Below are positions 43,188 through 52,323 of a stretch of 64,000 bases of DNA, piece after piece. Both the position numbers and the translations under genes were made by a program. Position 1 is the first letter of the stretch, and every line of letters begins with the position of its first letter. The notes beneath the pieces were generated by a model. It searched no databases, was not told the DNA's origin, and saw only the letters and a list, made by a program, of their open reading frames with translations. Origin of the DNA: Mycolicibacterium senegalense (GTDB lineage: Bacteria; Actinomycetota; Actinomycetes; Mycobacteriales; Mycobacteriaceae); the NCBI RefSeq assembly GCF_019645875.1, contig NZ_CP081000.1, positions 558,001 through 622,000 of the forward strand. Direction: 5' to 3'.

Positions 43188-44772
43188 GGACCGACGAGGC
43201 CTGGGCCGGGATGAAATGAACCGCATTCCAGAGGTTTTCGTCGGGTAAGGGACCGGAGTCGATCACCACTGCAGTGGCGTCACCCCGGTCGCCGTCGATA
43301 TCGATCGCCTCACCGCTGTCGCCGTAGGTGCCATGGCAGTCACTCAGGCAGCGGCCCGTGGCGGGATCGATGTTGCCGTCGAACATGTCGTTGATCCAAC
43401 CGGCCATCAACCACTGCACGGCCGGGGGATTCTGCGGCTGGGGAACTCCGGCAACCAGATAGGCTGCGGCCTGGATCAGCGGGTTGCCGCCGAGCATGGA
43501 ATCCATATGGACGCCACCGTCGACGACGACCCCGTTGAACTTTCCGGGCCGGGCCGCCGAGAGATCATCGTTCACCGTGCTCGTCGAGTTGAAAGCGTTC
43601 GACGGTGCGCCGAGCTCATATACCGGAACATAGTCGTCCGGGTCGTTACCGTTGCTTGCCTCCAGTTGCGCGAATCGGTGCATCGCGTTCGGCAGCGTGC
43701 CCGAGGGCGGAACCCCGTCCAGCAACACCACCCCGGCCAGATCGTTGGGTGCGTCCTGGCCGTCGGCGCGGCGGGCCACCAACCCCTCGGCGTAGTAGCC
43801 GGCGACTCCGGGCGCAAAGCCCCCGCCCAGCGAATGGCCGACGAGTACGAACTGTTGCGGTACCGCGTAGGGCTCCTGCCCGGCTTTCAGCGAAGCGGTT
43901 GTCATGCTGGCGTTCAACGCGTCCCGATCTGGATCGAGGAAGAGATCGGCGACGGCCTTGTGCATGCTGTCCCCACCGAGCCACATGCCACCCTCGGTGT
44001 ACGGGTTGGAGGTCACGGTGGTAACCACAACCACACTGTTGGTGCGCTCAGCCAGATACGAGGCCGTGTAGCTGTACATCGGGCCGGTGGCGATGAATCC
44101 GTGCTGTAGGTAGATCAGTCGTTCGGGGTTGCCCTGCGTCGGGAAGTACCAGTCCGCCGGGACCTCGTTACCCGGGGAGACGACCAACGTCGAACTGCTC
44201 ACCTGAACCGAATCGCGGAGTCCTGTAGGTACCACCGGCGGTCCGTCGAATGTCTGGATGACGGCGCCGATCGCGTTGAAGACGGCCGAGCCCACCGCCT
44301 CGGAAACGCGAGAAGCCACTTGCGATATCGCACCCAGCGGGTCGGGCGCGTCAACCGCAGGTGAATCGACAGTCGATGCAACGGTGGACGCGCTGCGCTC
44401 GGCCACGCTCTCGGTCGGTGCCGTCACACGCTTGGTGACGTGTGCTCGGACCTCCTTGCGCAACACGGAGAGCGGATCTCGCGACGTCGGGACGCCCTTT
44501 GCTTTCTCCATCCGCTTCTCATGCCGGACCCGGGAAGCAGCAGTGGTTGCTGTGGGGACCGGACGATCACTGTGCTTGAGTCGTGAGTTGACGCGGTTGC
44601 GCGCGGAGGTTGCGGTGCCGCTTGCCTTTTCGGCACCGGCCGGCGACGTCTTCGCGGGACCGGGGTCCGAACCCGCGTCGGGTTCGGCACCGGCGGGCGC
44701 GGCGCCGGCGAGCAATGCCGCCGACACCCCGGCTGTCAGCACACCGGCGCCCAACCATCCAGATACGTGCAT
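43159..44772 (-). CDS. Secreted alpha/beta hydrolase with long Ser/Ala-rich N-terminal region
   Basis: 537 residues. Signal peptide VLTAGVSAALLAGAAPAGAEP. About 130 residues of low-complexity, basic linker precede the catalytic domain. Nucleophile elbow VLVGHSLGGG, oxyanion region IYLQHGFIATGP and a His-containing DGGVHMDSML. Mycobacterial members of this layout are annotated as secreted hydrolases or PE-like esterases; substrate unknown. Overlaps the OsmC gene tail. Confidence 0.85.
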   Translation of the reverse strand: MHVSGWLGAGVLTAGVSAALLAGAAPAGAEPDAGSDPGPAKTSPAGAEKASGTATSARNRVNSRLKHSDRPVPTATTAASRVRHEKRMEKAKGVPTSRDPLSVLRKEVRAHVTKRVTAPTESVAERSASTVASTVDSPAVDAPDPLGAISQVASRVSEAVGSAVFNAIGAVIQTFDGPPVVPTGLRDSVQVSSSTLVVSPGNEVPADWYFPTQGNPERLIYLQHGFIATGPMYSYTASYLAERTNSVVVVTTVTSNPYTEGGMWLGGDSMHKAVADLFLDPDRDALNASMTTASLKAGQEPYAVPQQFVLVGHSLGGGFAPGVAGYYAEGLVARRADGQDAPNDLAGVVLLDGVPPSGTLPNAMHRFAQLEASNGNDPDDYVPVYELGAPSNAFNSTSTVNDDLSAARPGKFNGVVVDGGVHMDSMLGGNPLIQAAAYLVAGVPQPQNPPAVQWLMAGWINDMFDGNIDPATGRCLSDCHGTYGDSGEAIDIDGDRGDATAVVIDSGPLPDENLWNAVHFIPAQASSVPSSVLSRWV

Positions 44773-44858
44773 GAGAAATCCCCCGCCCGTGGGCCGATCA
44801 TGAATGGCAGGATGCTAACTCGCCGAATCGGCTGCCGGGCGCGATTCTCAACTTCGGT

Positions 44859-47800
44859 TCACCGATGCAGTCGGCGCAGCTGGGCTGATGCCACCGACAA
44901 CACCGCCAGGTCAGGCTCGGCTGCATCGAGGAACTCATCCAGCGTGCGCTTGGCCCGATCCAGCCGTGGCCGGTTGTAGGCCTCGAAGTCGCGGATGGTG
45001 CATGCGGCCTGCGCGCCCTCGATTCCGTGCTTGGTGACGTCGATGGTCAAGTCACGCAATGATCGGTACAAGTCTTCCCGAAGGGCGAGCCGGGCCTGGG
45101 CATGCCAGCGGCCACCCCGGGGCAGCGACGACACCGCCAGCAACAGCCGGTCCACTCCGAGCCGGTCGGACAGTTCGAAGTAGATCCTGGCCAGCGCGGT
45201 CGGGTCTTCGCCGTGGACATGGGCGACCTCGATGACGTCCAGAAGGCTGAACGCATAGAGGGATTCGCTGATCCGCGCAGCGATATCGGCCGGTACACCG
45301 CGAGCCACCAGGTCGTCGTGTGCCGCCAAGACCGTGTCGCGCTCCTGGCCCCGCAGCATCGATCCGAGCTGACCGCGCAGCATCGCCACCTGGTTGCTGA
45401 ATCGGGTGATCTCGGCGTCGATTTCGAGCGGTTGCGGCCGGTTGAGCACAAACCATCTGGCGGCCCGGTCGAGCAGGCGACGCCCTTCGATGATCATGGC
45501 ATTCGTCAGTGCGGGCGGAAGGTCGGCGGCATAGATGTCAGACCAGAGCGTGTCGAGATCGAAAACCTCGGATACCACGGCATGAGCGCGCACGATATCG
45601 GCTGGGGTAGCGCCGGTTTCCTCTGAAAGCCGGAACGCGAAGGTGAGCCCGGAGGTGGCCAGCACGCGGTTGACGATCGAGGTGGTGATGATCTCCCGGC
45701 GCAGCGGATGCTCTGGGAGCGGCTCGCCGAGCCTGCGCCGCAACGTCGGCGGGAAATACCGAGTCAGCAGCGCGACGAAATACGGGTCCTCGAACATTTC
45801 GCCGCTGAGCAGCTCGGCCTTCAGATCGAGTTTGACGTGCGCCATCAACGTGGCCAGTTGCGGAGCGGTGAGGCCGCGTCCGCCCTTGGCCAGGTCCGCG
45901 AATTCCGTTTGGCTGGGCATGTTCTCGCGGGAGCGGTGCAACCCGCGCCTGGCCTCGAGATCGGCCGTCATCCGGGCATGCACGTCGACCATCTGGGCGG
46001 CGTTGGAGCGGGCGTCGCTGAGCAGCCGATTGTGCGCCTGGTTGTTGGACAGGACGAGCTGCGCGACTTCGTCGGTCATGTCAGCCAGCAATCGATTGCG
46101 TGCGTTGCCGCTGAGCAGGCCGGACCGCGCTGCGGAGTCCAGCAGGATCTTGATGTTGACCTCGTGGTCGGAGCAGTCCACTCCGGCCGCGTTGTCGATG
46201 GCATCGGTGTTCACCAGGCCGCCGCGCCGGGCGTATTCGATGCGGGCGCGTTGGGACAGACCGAGATTGCCGCCTTCGACGATCACCCGTGCCCGGACCG
46301 CGTCGGCGTCCACCCGCACCGGATCGTTGACCTTGTCGGCGATGTCGGAGTGCTGTTCGTCGGCGGCCTTGATGTATGTGCCGATCCCGCCGTTGAACAA
46401 CAGGTCGACCGGGGCGCGCAGGATGTGGCTGATCAGCTGGGTGGGAGTGAGCCGGACTTCGCCGTCGTCGATGCCGAGTGCGGCTCGCATCTCCGGTGTG
46501 GTGACAATGGTTTTCGCGGTCCGCGGCCATACCCCACCGCCGATGCTGATCACCGAGCGGTCGTAGTCGTCCCACGAAGATTGAGGCAGTTCGAAAAGCC
46601 GCTGCCGTTCCTTGCGGGCCGGCACGGTGTCGGGCTGCGGGTCGACGAAGATGTGCCGGTGATCGAACGCGGCCACCAGTCGCAGGCCGGGGCGCAGCAG
46701 CATGCCGTTGCCGAAGACATCCCCGCTCATATCGCCGACGCCGACCGCGGTGAATTCGTCTGCCGCCGAATCGATGCCGAGTTCGGCGAGGTGGGTGTCG
46801 CCGCTGACCCAGGCGCCGCGGGCGGTGATGCCCATCGCTTTGTGGTCGTAACCGGCAGAACCGCCGGAGGCGAAGGCGTCGCCCATCCAGTAACCGCGGT
46901 CCAGGGCGACTGCGTTGGCGGAATCGGAGAAGGTGGCGGTGCCCTTGTCCGCGGCCACCACCAGGTAGGGGTCGGGCCCGTCGTGGCACACGACGCCACC
47001 GAAGCGGGGGCGGTCGTCGGAATCGGACGGTGCGGTCTTGTCGACCACGTCGAGCAGTGCGGCGATGAACTGGCGGTAGCTCCGTAGCCCCTGGACGCGG
47101 GGAGATTCGCCGGCGGCGGGTCGGGCCTTGACGACGAAGACGCCTTTGGCGCCGACCGGCACGATCATCGCGTTCTTGACGGCCTGCGCCTTGACCAGTC
47201 CCAGGACCTCGGTGCGGTAGTCGTCGTGGCGGTCCGACCAGCGCAGCCCGCCGCGGGCCACCAGCCCGAAGCGAAGGTGCAGACCTTCGAATTGCGGGGA
47301 GTACACGAAGATTTCGGAAAGTGGACGCGGCTGTGGCAGCTCGTCGATGGACTGCGCGTCGAGCTTGTGGACCAGATAGGGAGCCCAGACCGTGAGGGCG
47401 TCGGGTGCGAACGCGTTGGTGCGTACGGTGGCGTTGATCAGATTGTGATAGCTGCGCAGGATCCGGTCGGCGTCGATATGCAGCACCTGATCGATCTCGG
47501 TGGCCACCCGCTGTTCGGCTTCGGTGATGCGGGCGATGCGGTGGGGGCTGTCGGCGGGTTGCTCGGTGCGGTCGAACCGGGCCTCGAACAGGTCGAGCAG
47601 GGCCCGCGTGGCCGCCGGGTTGTCCAGCAGGACCCGCTGGATACGGGTCTGGCCGTAGGGCAACGGCAGCTGCCGAAGGTATCGACTGTAGCTGCGCAGC
47701 ACGGTGACCTGGCGCCAGCTCAGGGCAGCCCTCAGCAGCAGCGCGTTGAACCCGTCCGATTCGACCCGGCCCGCCCACATCGCCTGGAAGGTCTCGCGGA

Positions 47801-48170
47801 TGCGGTCGACGGTATCGGCCTGCGGTCGGGCGACCGCTTCGGCAACGTCAGGGCCGGGCTGTAACAGCAGGTGATAGACATGGCAGATCCGCCCGTCCGG
47901 CCGGGTCCAGGTGCCGGCCTGCTCCTCGAGGACCTCAAGGTCCATGCTCTGCAGCGCGGGCAGCATCCGGCGCAACGGGACCGGGTCGAGCGCGGCGAGT
48001 GCGAAGTTCAGCCGGCCGTCCGCGCCGGCAGCCCAGTCGAGATTCACCGCGACGGCATCACCCATCAGATCGTTGAGCGCCGTGGCCTCAAGGAGCCGGC
48101 TGGGTACCACGACCCCGGCGCGCTGATCTTGCATGTCGGGCCCAATGGCATTGGCGCGCAACGAGTCCAC
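44859..48170 (-). CDS. NAD-specific glutamate dehydrogenase, short form
   Basis: 1103 residues from GTG 48170, with GAGGAG eight bases ahead; the open frame further upstream is non-coding. Catalytic core motifs: RFGLVARGGLRWSDRHDDYRTE, LVKAQAVKNAMIVPVGAKGV and NGGIGTYIKA; NAD-domain ARVIVEGGNLGLSQRARIE. Full mycobacterial L180-type GDH has about 1600 residues, so an N-terminal regulatory region of some 500 residues is absent and this is the shorter, about 115-kDa type. Catabolises glutamate to 2-oxoglutarate. Located downstream of an amino-acid permease, but a double hairpin lies between them. Confidence 0.9.
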   Translation of the reverse strand: MDSLRANAIGPDMQDQRAGVVVPSRLLEATALNDLMGDAVAVNLDWAAGADGRLNFALAALDPVPLRRMLPALQSMDLEVLEEQAGTWTRPDGRICHVYHLLLQPGPDVAEAVARPQADTVDRIRETFQAMWAGRVESDGFNALLLRAALSWRQVTVLRSYSRYLRQLPLPYGQTRIQRVLLDNPAATRALLDLFEARFDRTEQPADSPHRIARITEAEQRVATEIDQVLHIDADRILRSYHNLINATVRTNAFAPDALTVWAPYLVHKLDAQSIDELPQPRPLSEIFVYSPQFEGLHLRFGLVARGGLRWSDRHDDYRTEVLGLVKAQAVKNAMIVPVGAKGVFVVKARPAAGESPRVQGLRSYRQFIAALLDVVDKTAPSDSDDRPRFGGVVCHDGPDPYLVVAADKGTATFSDSANAVALDRGYWMGDAFASGGSAGYDHKAMGITARGAWVSGDTHLAELGIDSAADEFTAVGVGDMSGDVFGNGMLLRPGLRLVAAFDHRHIFVDPQPDTVPARKERQRLFELPQSSWDDYDRSVISIGGGVWPRTAKTIVTTPEMRAALGIDDGEVRLTPTQLISHILRAPVDLLFNGGIGTYIKAADEQHSDIADKVNDPVRVDADAVRARVIVEGGNLGLSQRARIEYARRGGLVNTDAIDNAAGVDCSDHEVNIKILLDSAARSGLLSGNARNRLLADMTDEVAQLVLSNNQAHNRLLSDARSNAAQMVDVHARMTADLEARRGLHRSRENMPSQTEFADLAKGGRGLTAPQLATLMAHVKLDLKAELLSGEMFEDPYFVALLTRYFPPTLRRRLGEPLPEHPLRREIITTSIVNRVLATSGLTFAFRLSEETGATPADIVRAHAVVSEVFDLDTLWSDIYAADLPPALTNAMIIEGRRLLDRAARWFVLNRPQPLEIDAEITRFSNQVAMLRGQLGSMLRGQERDTVLAAHDDLVARGVPADIAARISESLYAFSLLDVIEVAHVHGEDPTALARIYFELSDRLGVDRLLLAVSSLPRGGRWHAQARLALREDLYRSLRDLTIDVTKHGIEGAQAACTIRDFEAYNRPRLDRAKRTLDEFLDAAEPDLAVLSVASAQLRRLHR

Positions 48171-48340
48171 GGTTCGGTTCTCCTCAATCGTCGTTGATCG
48201 ATGCCGTCGGTCGCGGTCGACGGTGTAGACAATCCTGGGGTGTGGAGCGCGACTGCGGGGCCGACAAAGTGTCAGTGATCTGCGCATTGCCGTTACAGTT
48301 TGTAGCCCTCCGAGGGGCTGGTATCTCGTGCTGCGAAAGG

Positions 48341-48379
48341 ATTCGGGCTGGCCAGCGGTGAACGCTGACCAGCCCGAAT
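48341..48379 (-). terminator. Hairpin 2 after the permease gene
   Basis: Stem ATTCGGGCTGG (48341-48351) / CCAGCCCGAAT (48369-48379), with an inner CAGCG/CGCTG stem. Second of two consecutive hairpins downstream of the permease on the minus strand. Confidence 0.65.
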
Positions 48380-48390
48380 CGATTGGGATA

Positions 48391-48418
48391 CCCGTGGTCG
48401 GTGGGGAGGGACCACGGG
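48391..48418 (-). terminator. Hairpin 1 after the permease gene
   Basis: CCCGTGGTC (48391-48399) pairs perfectly with GACCACGGG (48410-48418), ten-base loop. It lies seven bases beyond the permease stop, so permease and GDH transcripts are probably separated. Confidence 0.7.
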
Positions 48419-48424
48419 CACCGT

Positions 48425-49939
48425 TTACTCGGCGCGCTCCCTGCGGAGGCGGGCCGCAACCTCGATTGCGTCGTCTTCTGGTGCATCGGAGTTCCCGAAC
48501 GGACGGGCTGTGATCATGTAGATGGCGCCTGCGGCGAGGACGACCGACATGCCGATGAGCACGATCCACCGGTCGACGAACGGCAAACTTGCGTCGCCTG
48601 GCAGCGCGAGCAGAATCATCGCGGCTACGCCGTAGCACAGCGCAAGGACATTGACCGCGAATCCGGCTCGACCCAGCGACCAGGCTCCGGCCGGCCGCCA
48701 GCCCTTGAGTCGTTGGCGAAGTGCGGCGGCGACCACCATGTGGAAGCAGACGTAGATGCCGAGGACTGCGAACGCCGTTACCTGCGTGATGCTGTTCGGG
48801 TTGAAGTAGAGCCAGAAGCAGATCAGCGTCGGTGCGCAGCAGGCCACGATCATGGCATTTCGCGGCACTGCGCCGGCACCGCCGACCTCCTCATGCAATT
48901 GCGACAGCCAGCGGCTTCGCGGCAGCATGTTGTCCCGGGCGAAGCTGAAGATCAGCCGGCTCAACGCTGCCTGCTGGGACAAGACAGCCGACAGGAACAC
49001 CGTGGCGGCGACGATCAGGAGCAGGTTCATCCCGAACTCGCCTGCGCTGTCCCGCACAATATCGGGAATCGGATCCGCGACGTTGCCGGCGACGATTTCT
49101 TCCAGGTTTGGTGCTGCCAGCACGAAGCCCGCGTAGGCGATCATCGCGGCGACCAGACCGATCACGATGGTCAGGATCATCGCCACCGGAATCTTGCGCT
49201 CAGGGTTCTCCACTTCTTCGGCCACGTCGCCGCAGGCTTCGAAACCGTAGAACATCCACAGGCCGACCAGCGCTGCCATCAGGAATGCCCCGATGTAAGG
49301 ACCGTCGCCGGCGACGCCGAAGGAATCGAAGAAGACGCCGAAGGGGTGCTGGCGCTTGAACAGCAGTAGGTACAGGCCCAATGCGACGACGCCGACCAGC
49401 TCGCAGTAGAAGCCGATTCGGGCTACGCGGGCCAAGGTCTTGGTGCCGGTGCTGTTGAGGCCGAAGGCGATCAACAGCAATGCGAGTGCGATGGCGAGAT
49501 TGGTGTCCTGATTGAGCGGGATGTGAAAGAGCTTGGCCAGGAATGGAATTGAGAACTGCACGACCGAGGTGGTGGTGACGACGAGCGCGGCCATGTAGAT
49601 CCAGGCCGCCATCCACGCGTACCTGCGGCCCCATAGCCTCCGGGTCCACGGATAGATGCCGCCGGTGATCGGATACTGCGAGACCACTTCTCCGAACACC
49701 AAGGCCACCAGGATCTGGCCGACGGCGACGATGGGGAACCACCAGATGGACGGCGGACCGGCAATGGCCAGGCCCACGGCGAATATCGACAGGACGCCCG
49801 CCCCGGGTGACAGGTAGGTGAAGCCGAGCGAGAAATTGGATACCAGGCCAATCGATCGCTTGAAATGTTCCGGCTGGTCCGGCCGGGCCTGGCCGGCCTG
49901 TGTGGCCAGGGGTTCGGACGATATCGGCTGCTGTGTCAT
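48425..49939 (-). CDS. APC-superfamily amino-acid permease
   Basis: 504 residues, about 12 helices. Start ATG 49939; the longer frame beyond it reads through regulatory DNA. The consensus-type opening SIGLVSNFSLGFTYLSPGAGVLSIFAVGL and the SQYPITGGIYPWTRRLWG segment place it among GABA/amino-acid permeases of the BAT1/GabP kind. Preceding the GDH gene suggests glutamate or a related amino acid. An operator-like dyad lies 58 bp upstream. Confidence 0.88.
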   Translation of the reverse strand: MTQQPISSEPLATQAGQARPDQPEHFKRSIGLVSNFSLGFTYLSPGAGVLSIFAVGLAIAGPPSIWWFPIVAVGQILVALVFGEVVSQYPITGGIYPWTRRLWGRRYAWMAAWIYMAALVVTTTSVVQFSIPFLAKLFHIPLNQDTNLAIALALLLIAFGLNSTGTKTLARVARIGFYCELVGVVALGLYLLLFKRQHPFGVFFDSFGVAGDGPYIGAFLMAALVGLWMFYGFEACGDVAEEVENPERKIPVAMILTIVIGLVAAMIAYAGFVLAAPNLEEIVAGNVADPIPDIVRDSAGEFGMNLLLIVAATVFLSAVLSQQAALSRLIFSFARDNMLPRSRWLSQLHEEVGGAGAVPRNAMIVACCAPTLICFWLYFNPNSITQVTAFAVLGIYVCFHMVVAAALRQRLKGWRPAGAWSLGRAGFAVNVLALCYGVAAMILLALPGDASLPFVDRWIVLIGMSVVLAAGAIYMITARPFGNSDAPEDDAIEVAARLRRERAE

Positions 49940-49997
49940 CAATGACCCTCGTGGTGGGTAGGTCCGGCGCGGATTGGCGGTCATCCGCGCGGATGAA

Positions 49998-50015
49998 TAT
50001 GGACGTTTGTAGAAA
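49998..50015. promoter_or_regulatory. TTTCTACA-type operator, site A (permease)
   Basis: TATGGACG-TT-TGTAGAAA on the plus strand. The right half is a perfect TGTAGAAA; the left half is degenerate. 58 bp upstream of the permease ATG. See sites B, C and D. Confidence 0.45.
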
Positions 50016-50121
50016 ATTGTGGGGTGGCTCACGCTAACGCCGTCGACTTGGCCTGTCAACAGCTGCGCCGCACCACGCCTCGCGGCAACCCTTCGATATT
50101 CTCGAGGTGAGCGTCGCTGAA

Positions 50122-50140
50122 TGTAAATATGCTGTAAATA
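50122..50140. repeat. Direct repeat TGTAAATA, 11-bp period
   Basis: TGTAAATA at 50122-50129 and again at 50133-50140 in the 438-bp gap between the divergent permease and monooxygenase genes. One-helical-turn spacing is typical of a regulator half-site pair. The rest of this gap (49940-50377) holds operator sites A and B and no gene. Confidence 0.4.
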
Positions 50141-50252
50141 AAGGTCTTTCGAGCGCATCTCAGACTCTGGGTCGGCGCCGGCCACGATATCTCTTTCGCC
50201 GCAACGGTTGACACGCCGAGGGTGCGGGACTAGCTTTTCGCCAATCACCTAG

Positions 50253-50270
50253 TTTCTACATATGTACAAA
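50253..50270. promoter_or_regulatory. TTTCTACA-type operator, site B (monooxygenase)
   Basis: TTTCTACA-TA-TGTACAAA, symmetric at 16 of 18 positions and the best copy of the motif. It lies 107 bp upstream of the monooxygenase ATG at 50378. Confidence 0.7.
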
Positions 50271-50377
50271 TATGATGAGCGCGCGCCAGCGGCGCGCGCT
50301 CGGTCGTACTTGCGCCGGAACCAGTACCGGCTGCGGCGCCAGGCCGCTGAAAGTTCACCCACTGAAAGGAAATTGGA

Positions 50378-51457
50378 ATGAAGTTCGGCATCTTCAACAT
50401 TCCCTACTCGCGCGGATACTCAGCCGGTCTGCGCTCGGCCAAGCAGGTCATCGACTGGGATCTGACCATCACCAGGTGGGCCGACGAGTACGGCTGGTCC
50501 GAGGCGTACTTCGCCGAGCATTACACGCTGGGAGGCGAGCCCAGTCCGGCCCCCGACGCGATGATCGCCGCCGCCTCGCAGAGCACCTCGCAGATCAAGT
50601 TGGGCGCAGCTGCCCACCTGCTGGCCTACCACAACCCCATCGCGCTGGCTCACCGCATCATGTGGCTGGACCACATGACGGGCGGCCGTTACATCGCAGG
50701 ATTCGCTCCCGGTGCATTCCCCAGCGATGCACAGCTGTTCAACACCGGGAAGAACAACCCGGAGATGATGACCGAGGCGCTCGAGATCATCGAGAACATC
50801 TGGACCAAGAAGGGTCCGTTCCGGATCGAGGGCAAATACTGGACCGTCGACATGCCGGCCTACGACGACGACATTCACGGTCCGCACCTTGCGCCCAAGC
50901 AGGAGCGCATCCCCGTGATCATGACCGGCATGCAGGCCAAGTCGCCGACGTTGACGGTCGCCGGCAGCAACGGCTACTTCCCGATGAGCCAACAGGTGCA
51001 TGCCAACGTGCTTCGGGAGCACTGGGCCACCTATGCGGCAGCCGCCGAGTCCGCAGGTCACCGCCCTGATCGGGGGGACTGGCGGATCTGTCGCGACGTG
51101 CTGGTGGCCGACACCGACGAGGAAGCGCGCGACGCCTACCTCAACGGCTCGATGGGCGACCTCTGGGGCAACTACAACATTCCGACGTTCATCAAGCTCG
51201 GGCTCGGGGAGTTGATGACCGGCGGCACCATCGCCCCGGAGGAGTTGAGTGCGGAATGGATGGTCGACAACTTCCACTTCGTCGGGTCGGCCGAAACGGT
51301 AGCGGCCAAGATCGAGGCGCTCTATGAGCAGGTCGGCGGCTTCGGCACGCTGATCTCGTTCGGCCACGAATACGCCGGCAACTCCGAGGTGTACCGCCGC
51401 AGCTTCGAACTGGTGGGAACCCAACTCGCCCCGCTGGTTTCGCACCTGAAGCCGTGA
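50378..51457 (+). CDS. LLM-class FMNH2-dependent monooxygenase (limonene/ketone monooxygenase-like)
   Basis: 359 residues, bacterial luciferase-like TIM barrel. AYFAEHYTLGG with a paired Glu-His, AAHLLAYHNPIALAHRIMWLDHMTGGR and FAPGAFPSD are typical of the limonene 1,2-monooxygenase/alkanal monooxygenase group that needs reduced FMN from a partner reductase. AAGGAAA precedes ATG 50378. The flavin reductase at 54477 carries the same operator motif upstream and is the likely partner. First gene of an operon with the SDR at 51492. Confidence 0.85.
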   Translation: MKFGIFNIPYSRGYSAGLRSAKQVIDWDLTITRWADEYGWSEAYFAEHYTLGGEPSPAPDAMIAAASQSTSQIKLGAAAHLLAYHNPIALAHRIMWLDHMTGGRYIAGFAPGAFPSDAQLFNTGKNNPEMMTEALEIIENIWTKKGPFRIEGKYWTVDMPAYDDDIHGPHLAPKQERIPVIMTGMQAKSPTLTVAGSNGYFPMSQQVHANVLREHWATYAAAAESAGHRPDRGDWRICRDVLVADTDEEARDAYLNGSMGDLWGNYNIPTFIKLGLGELMTGGTIAPEELSAEWMVDNFHFVGSAETVAAKIEALYEQVGGFGTLISFGHEYAGNSEVYRRSFELVGTQLAPLVSHLKP

Positions 51458-51491
51458 CCCCTATCCGAAAAACGAGAGACGAGATCAACTC

Positions 51492-52265
51492 ATGACCACA
51501 TCATCGGGACGGCTGACCGAAAAGGTCGCCTTTGTATCCGGCGGCGCCCGCGGGATGGGCGCCGCCCATGTCCGGCGCCTGGCGGAGGAGGGCGCGACAG
51601 TCCACTTCGGGGACATCGAAGACGGCCTGGGCAAAGAGCAGGAGGACACTCTGCGCCGCATGGGCCTCGACGTCACCATCCACCACCTCGATGTCACCGA
51701 CTCGGACTCGTGGAGCGAGGTAATGGCCCGGATCGCCGACGACCATGCACGGCTCGACGTGCTGGTGAACAACGCCGGCATCATCGACATGGACAAGCTC
51801 GAGGACCAGAGCGATGAGCATTGGCAGCGGGTGATCTCGGTGAACCAGACGGGCGTGTTCAAGGGTGCGAGGGCGGCCCTGCCGCTGCTGCGCAACAGCG
51901 CGGCGGCATCCATCGTCAACATCTCGTCGATCTTCGGGTTGGTCGGTGCCGACGGGTATTTCGCCTACATCGCCTCGAAGGGTTCGGTGACCACGATGAC
52001 CAAGGCGATGGCCGTCTCCTACGGCCCCGAAGGCATCCGCTGCAACAGCGTGCACCCTGGCTACATCCAGACGCCGATGCTCGACGAAGAGCTCAAAGGG
52101 CTCGGCGAGGGTGCTAGTGAGGCGATCCATCAGCAGATCCCGCTGCGACGCTTCTCTCGGGCAGAGGAGGTCTCCGAGGTGGTGGCGTTCCTCGCATCCG
52201 ATGCGGCGTCCTACGTCAGCGGGGCTGAGATCCTGGTTGACGGCGGGCTGTTGGCCGGCCGCTGA
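51492..52265 (+). CDS. SDR dehydrogenase, partner of the monooxygenase
   Basis: 257 residues: SGGARGMGAAH nucleotide motif, LVNNAGI, Ser in NISSIFG and YIASK catalytic pair, C-terminal DGGLLAGR. Typical of hydroxysteroid/cyclic alcohol dehydrogenases. It follows the monooxygenase by 34 bp on the same strand and probably oxidises its product or feeds it substrate. Confidence 0.9.
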   Translation: MTTSSGRLTEKVAFVSGGARGMGAAHVRRLAEEGATVHFGDIEDGLGKEQEDTLRRMGLDVTIHHLDVTDSDSWSEVMARIADDHARLDVLVNNAGIIDMDKLEDQSDEHWQRVISVNQTGVFKGARAALPLLRNSAAASIVNISSIFGLVGADGYFAYIASKGSVTTMTKAMAVSYGPEGIRCNSVHPGYIQTPMLDEELKGLGEGASEAIHQQIPLRRFSRAEEVSEVVAFLASDAASYVSGAEILVDGGLLAGR

Positions 52266-52274
52266 ACCTGCCAT

Positions 52275-52316
52275 ACGCCAAGGGGGTCACTGCGATTGCA
52301 GTGGCCCCCTTGGCGT
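52275..52316. terminator. Bidirectional hairpin terminator between two SDR genes
   Basis: Arms about 18 bases long with one G-T pair: ACGCCAAGGGGG plus CACTGC against GCAGTG plus CCCCCTTGGCGT, loop GATT. Located between convergent genes. Confidence 0.8.
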
Positions 52317-52323
52317 TGACGGA

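Noticed and set aside
45708-47087. 459-residue plus-strand frame inside the GDH gene
   Set aside because: Antisense shadow; the minus strand carries the GDH catalytic motifs.
48171-48638. Extension of GDH by about 155 residues
   Set aside because: It runs through two hairpin terminators and into the permease gene, is Arg-rich, and GTG 48170 has a good ribosome-binding site.
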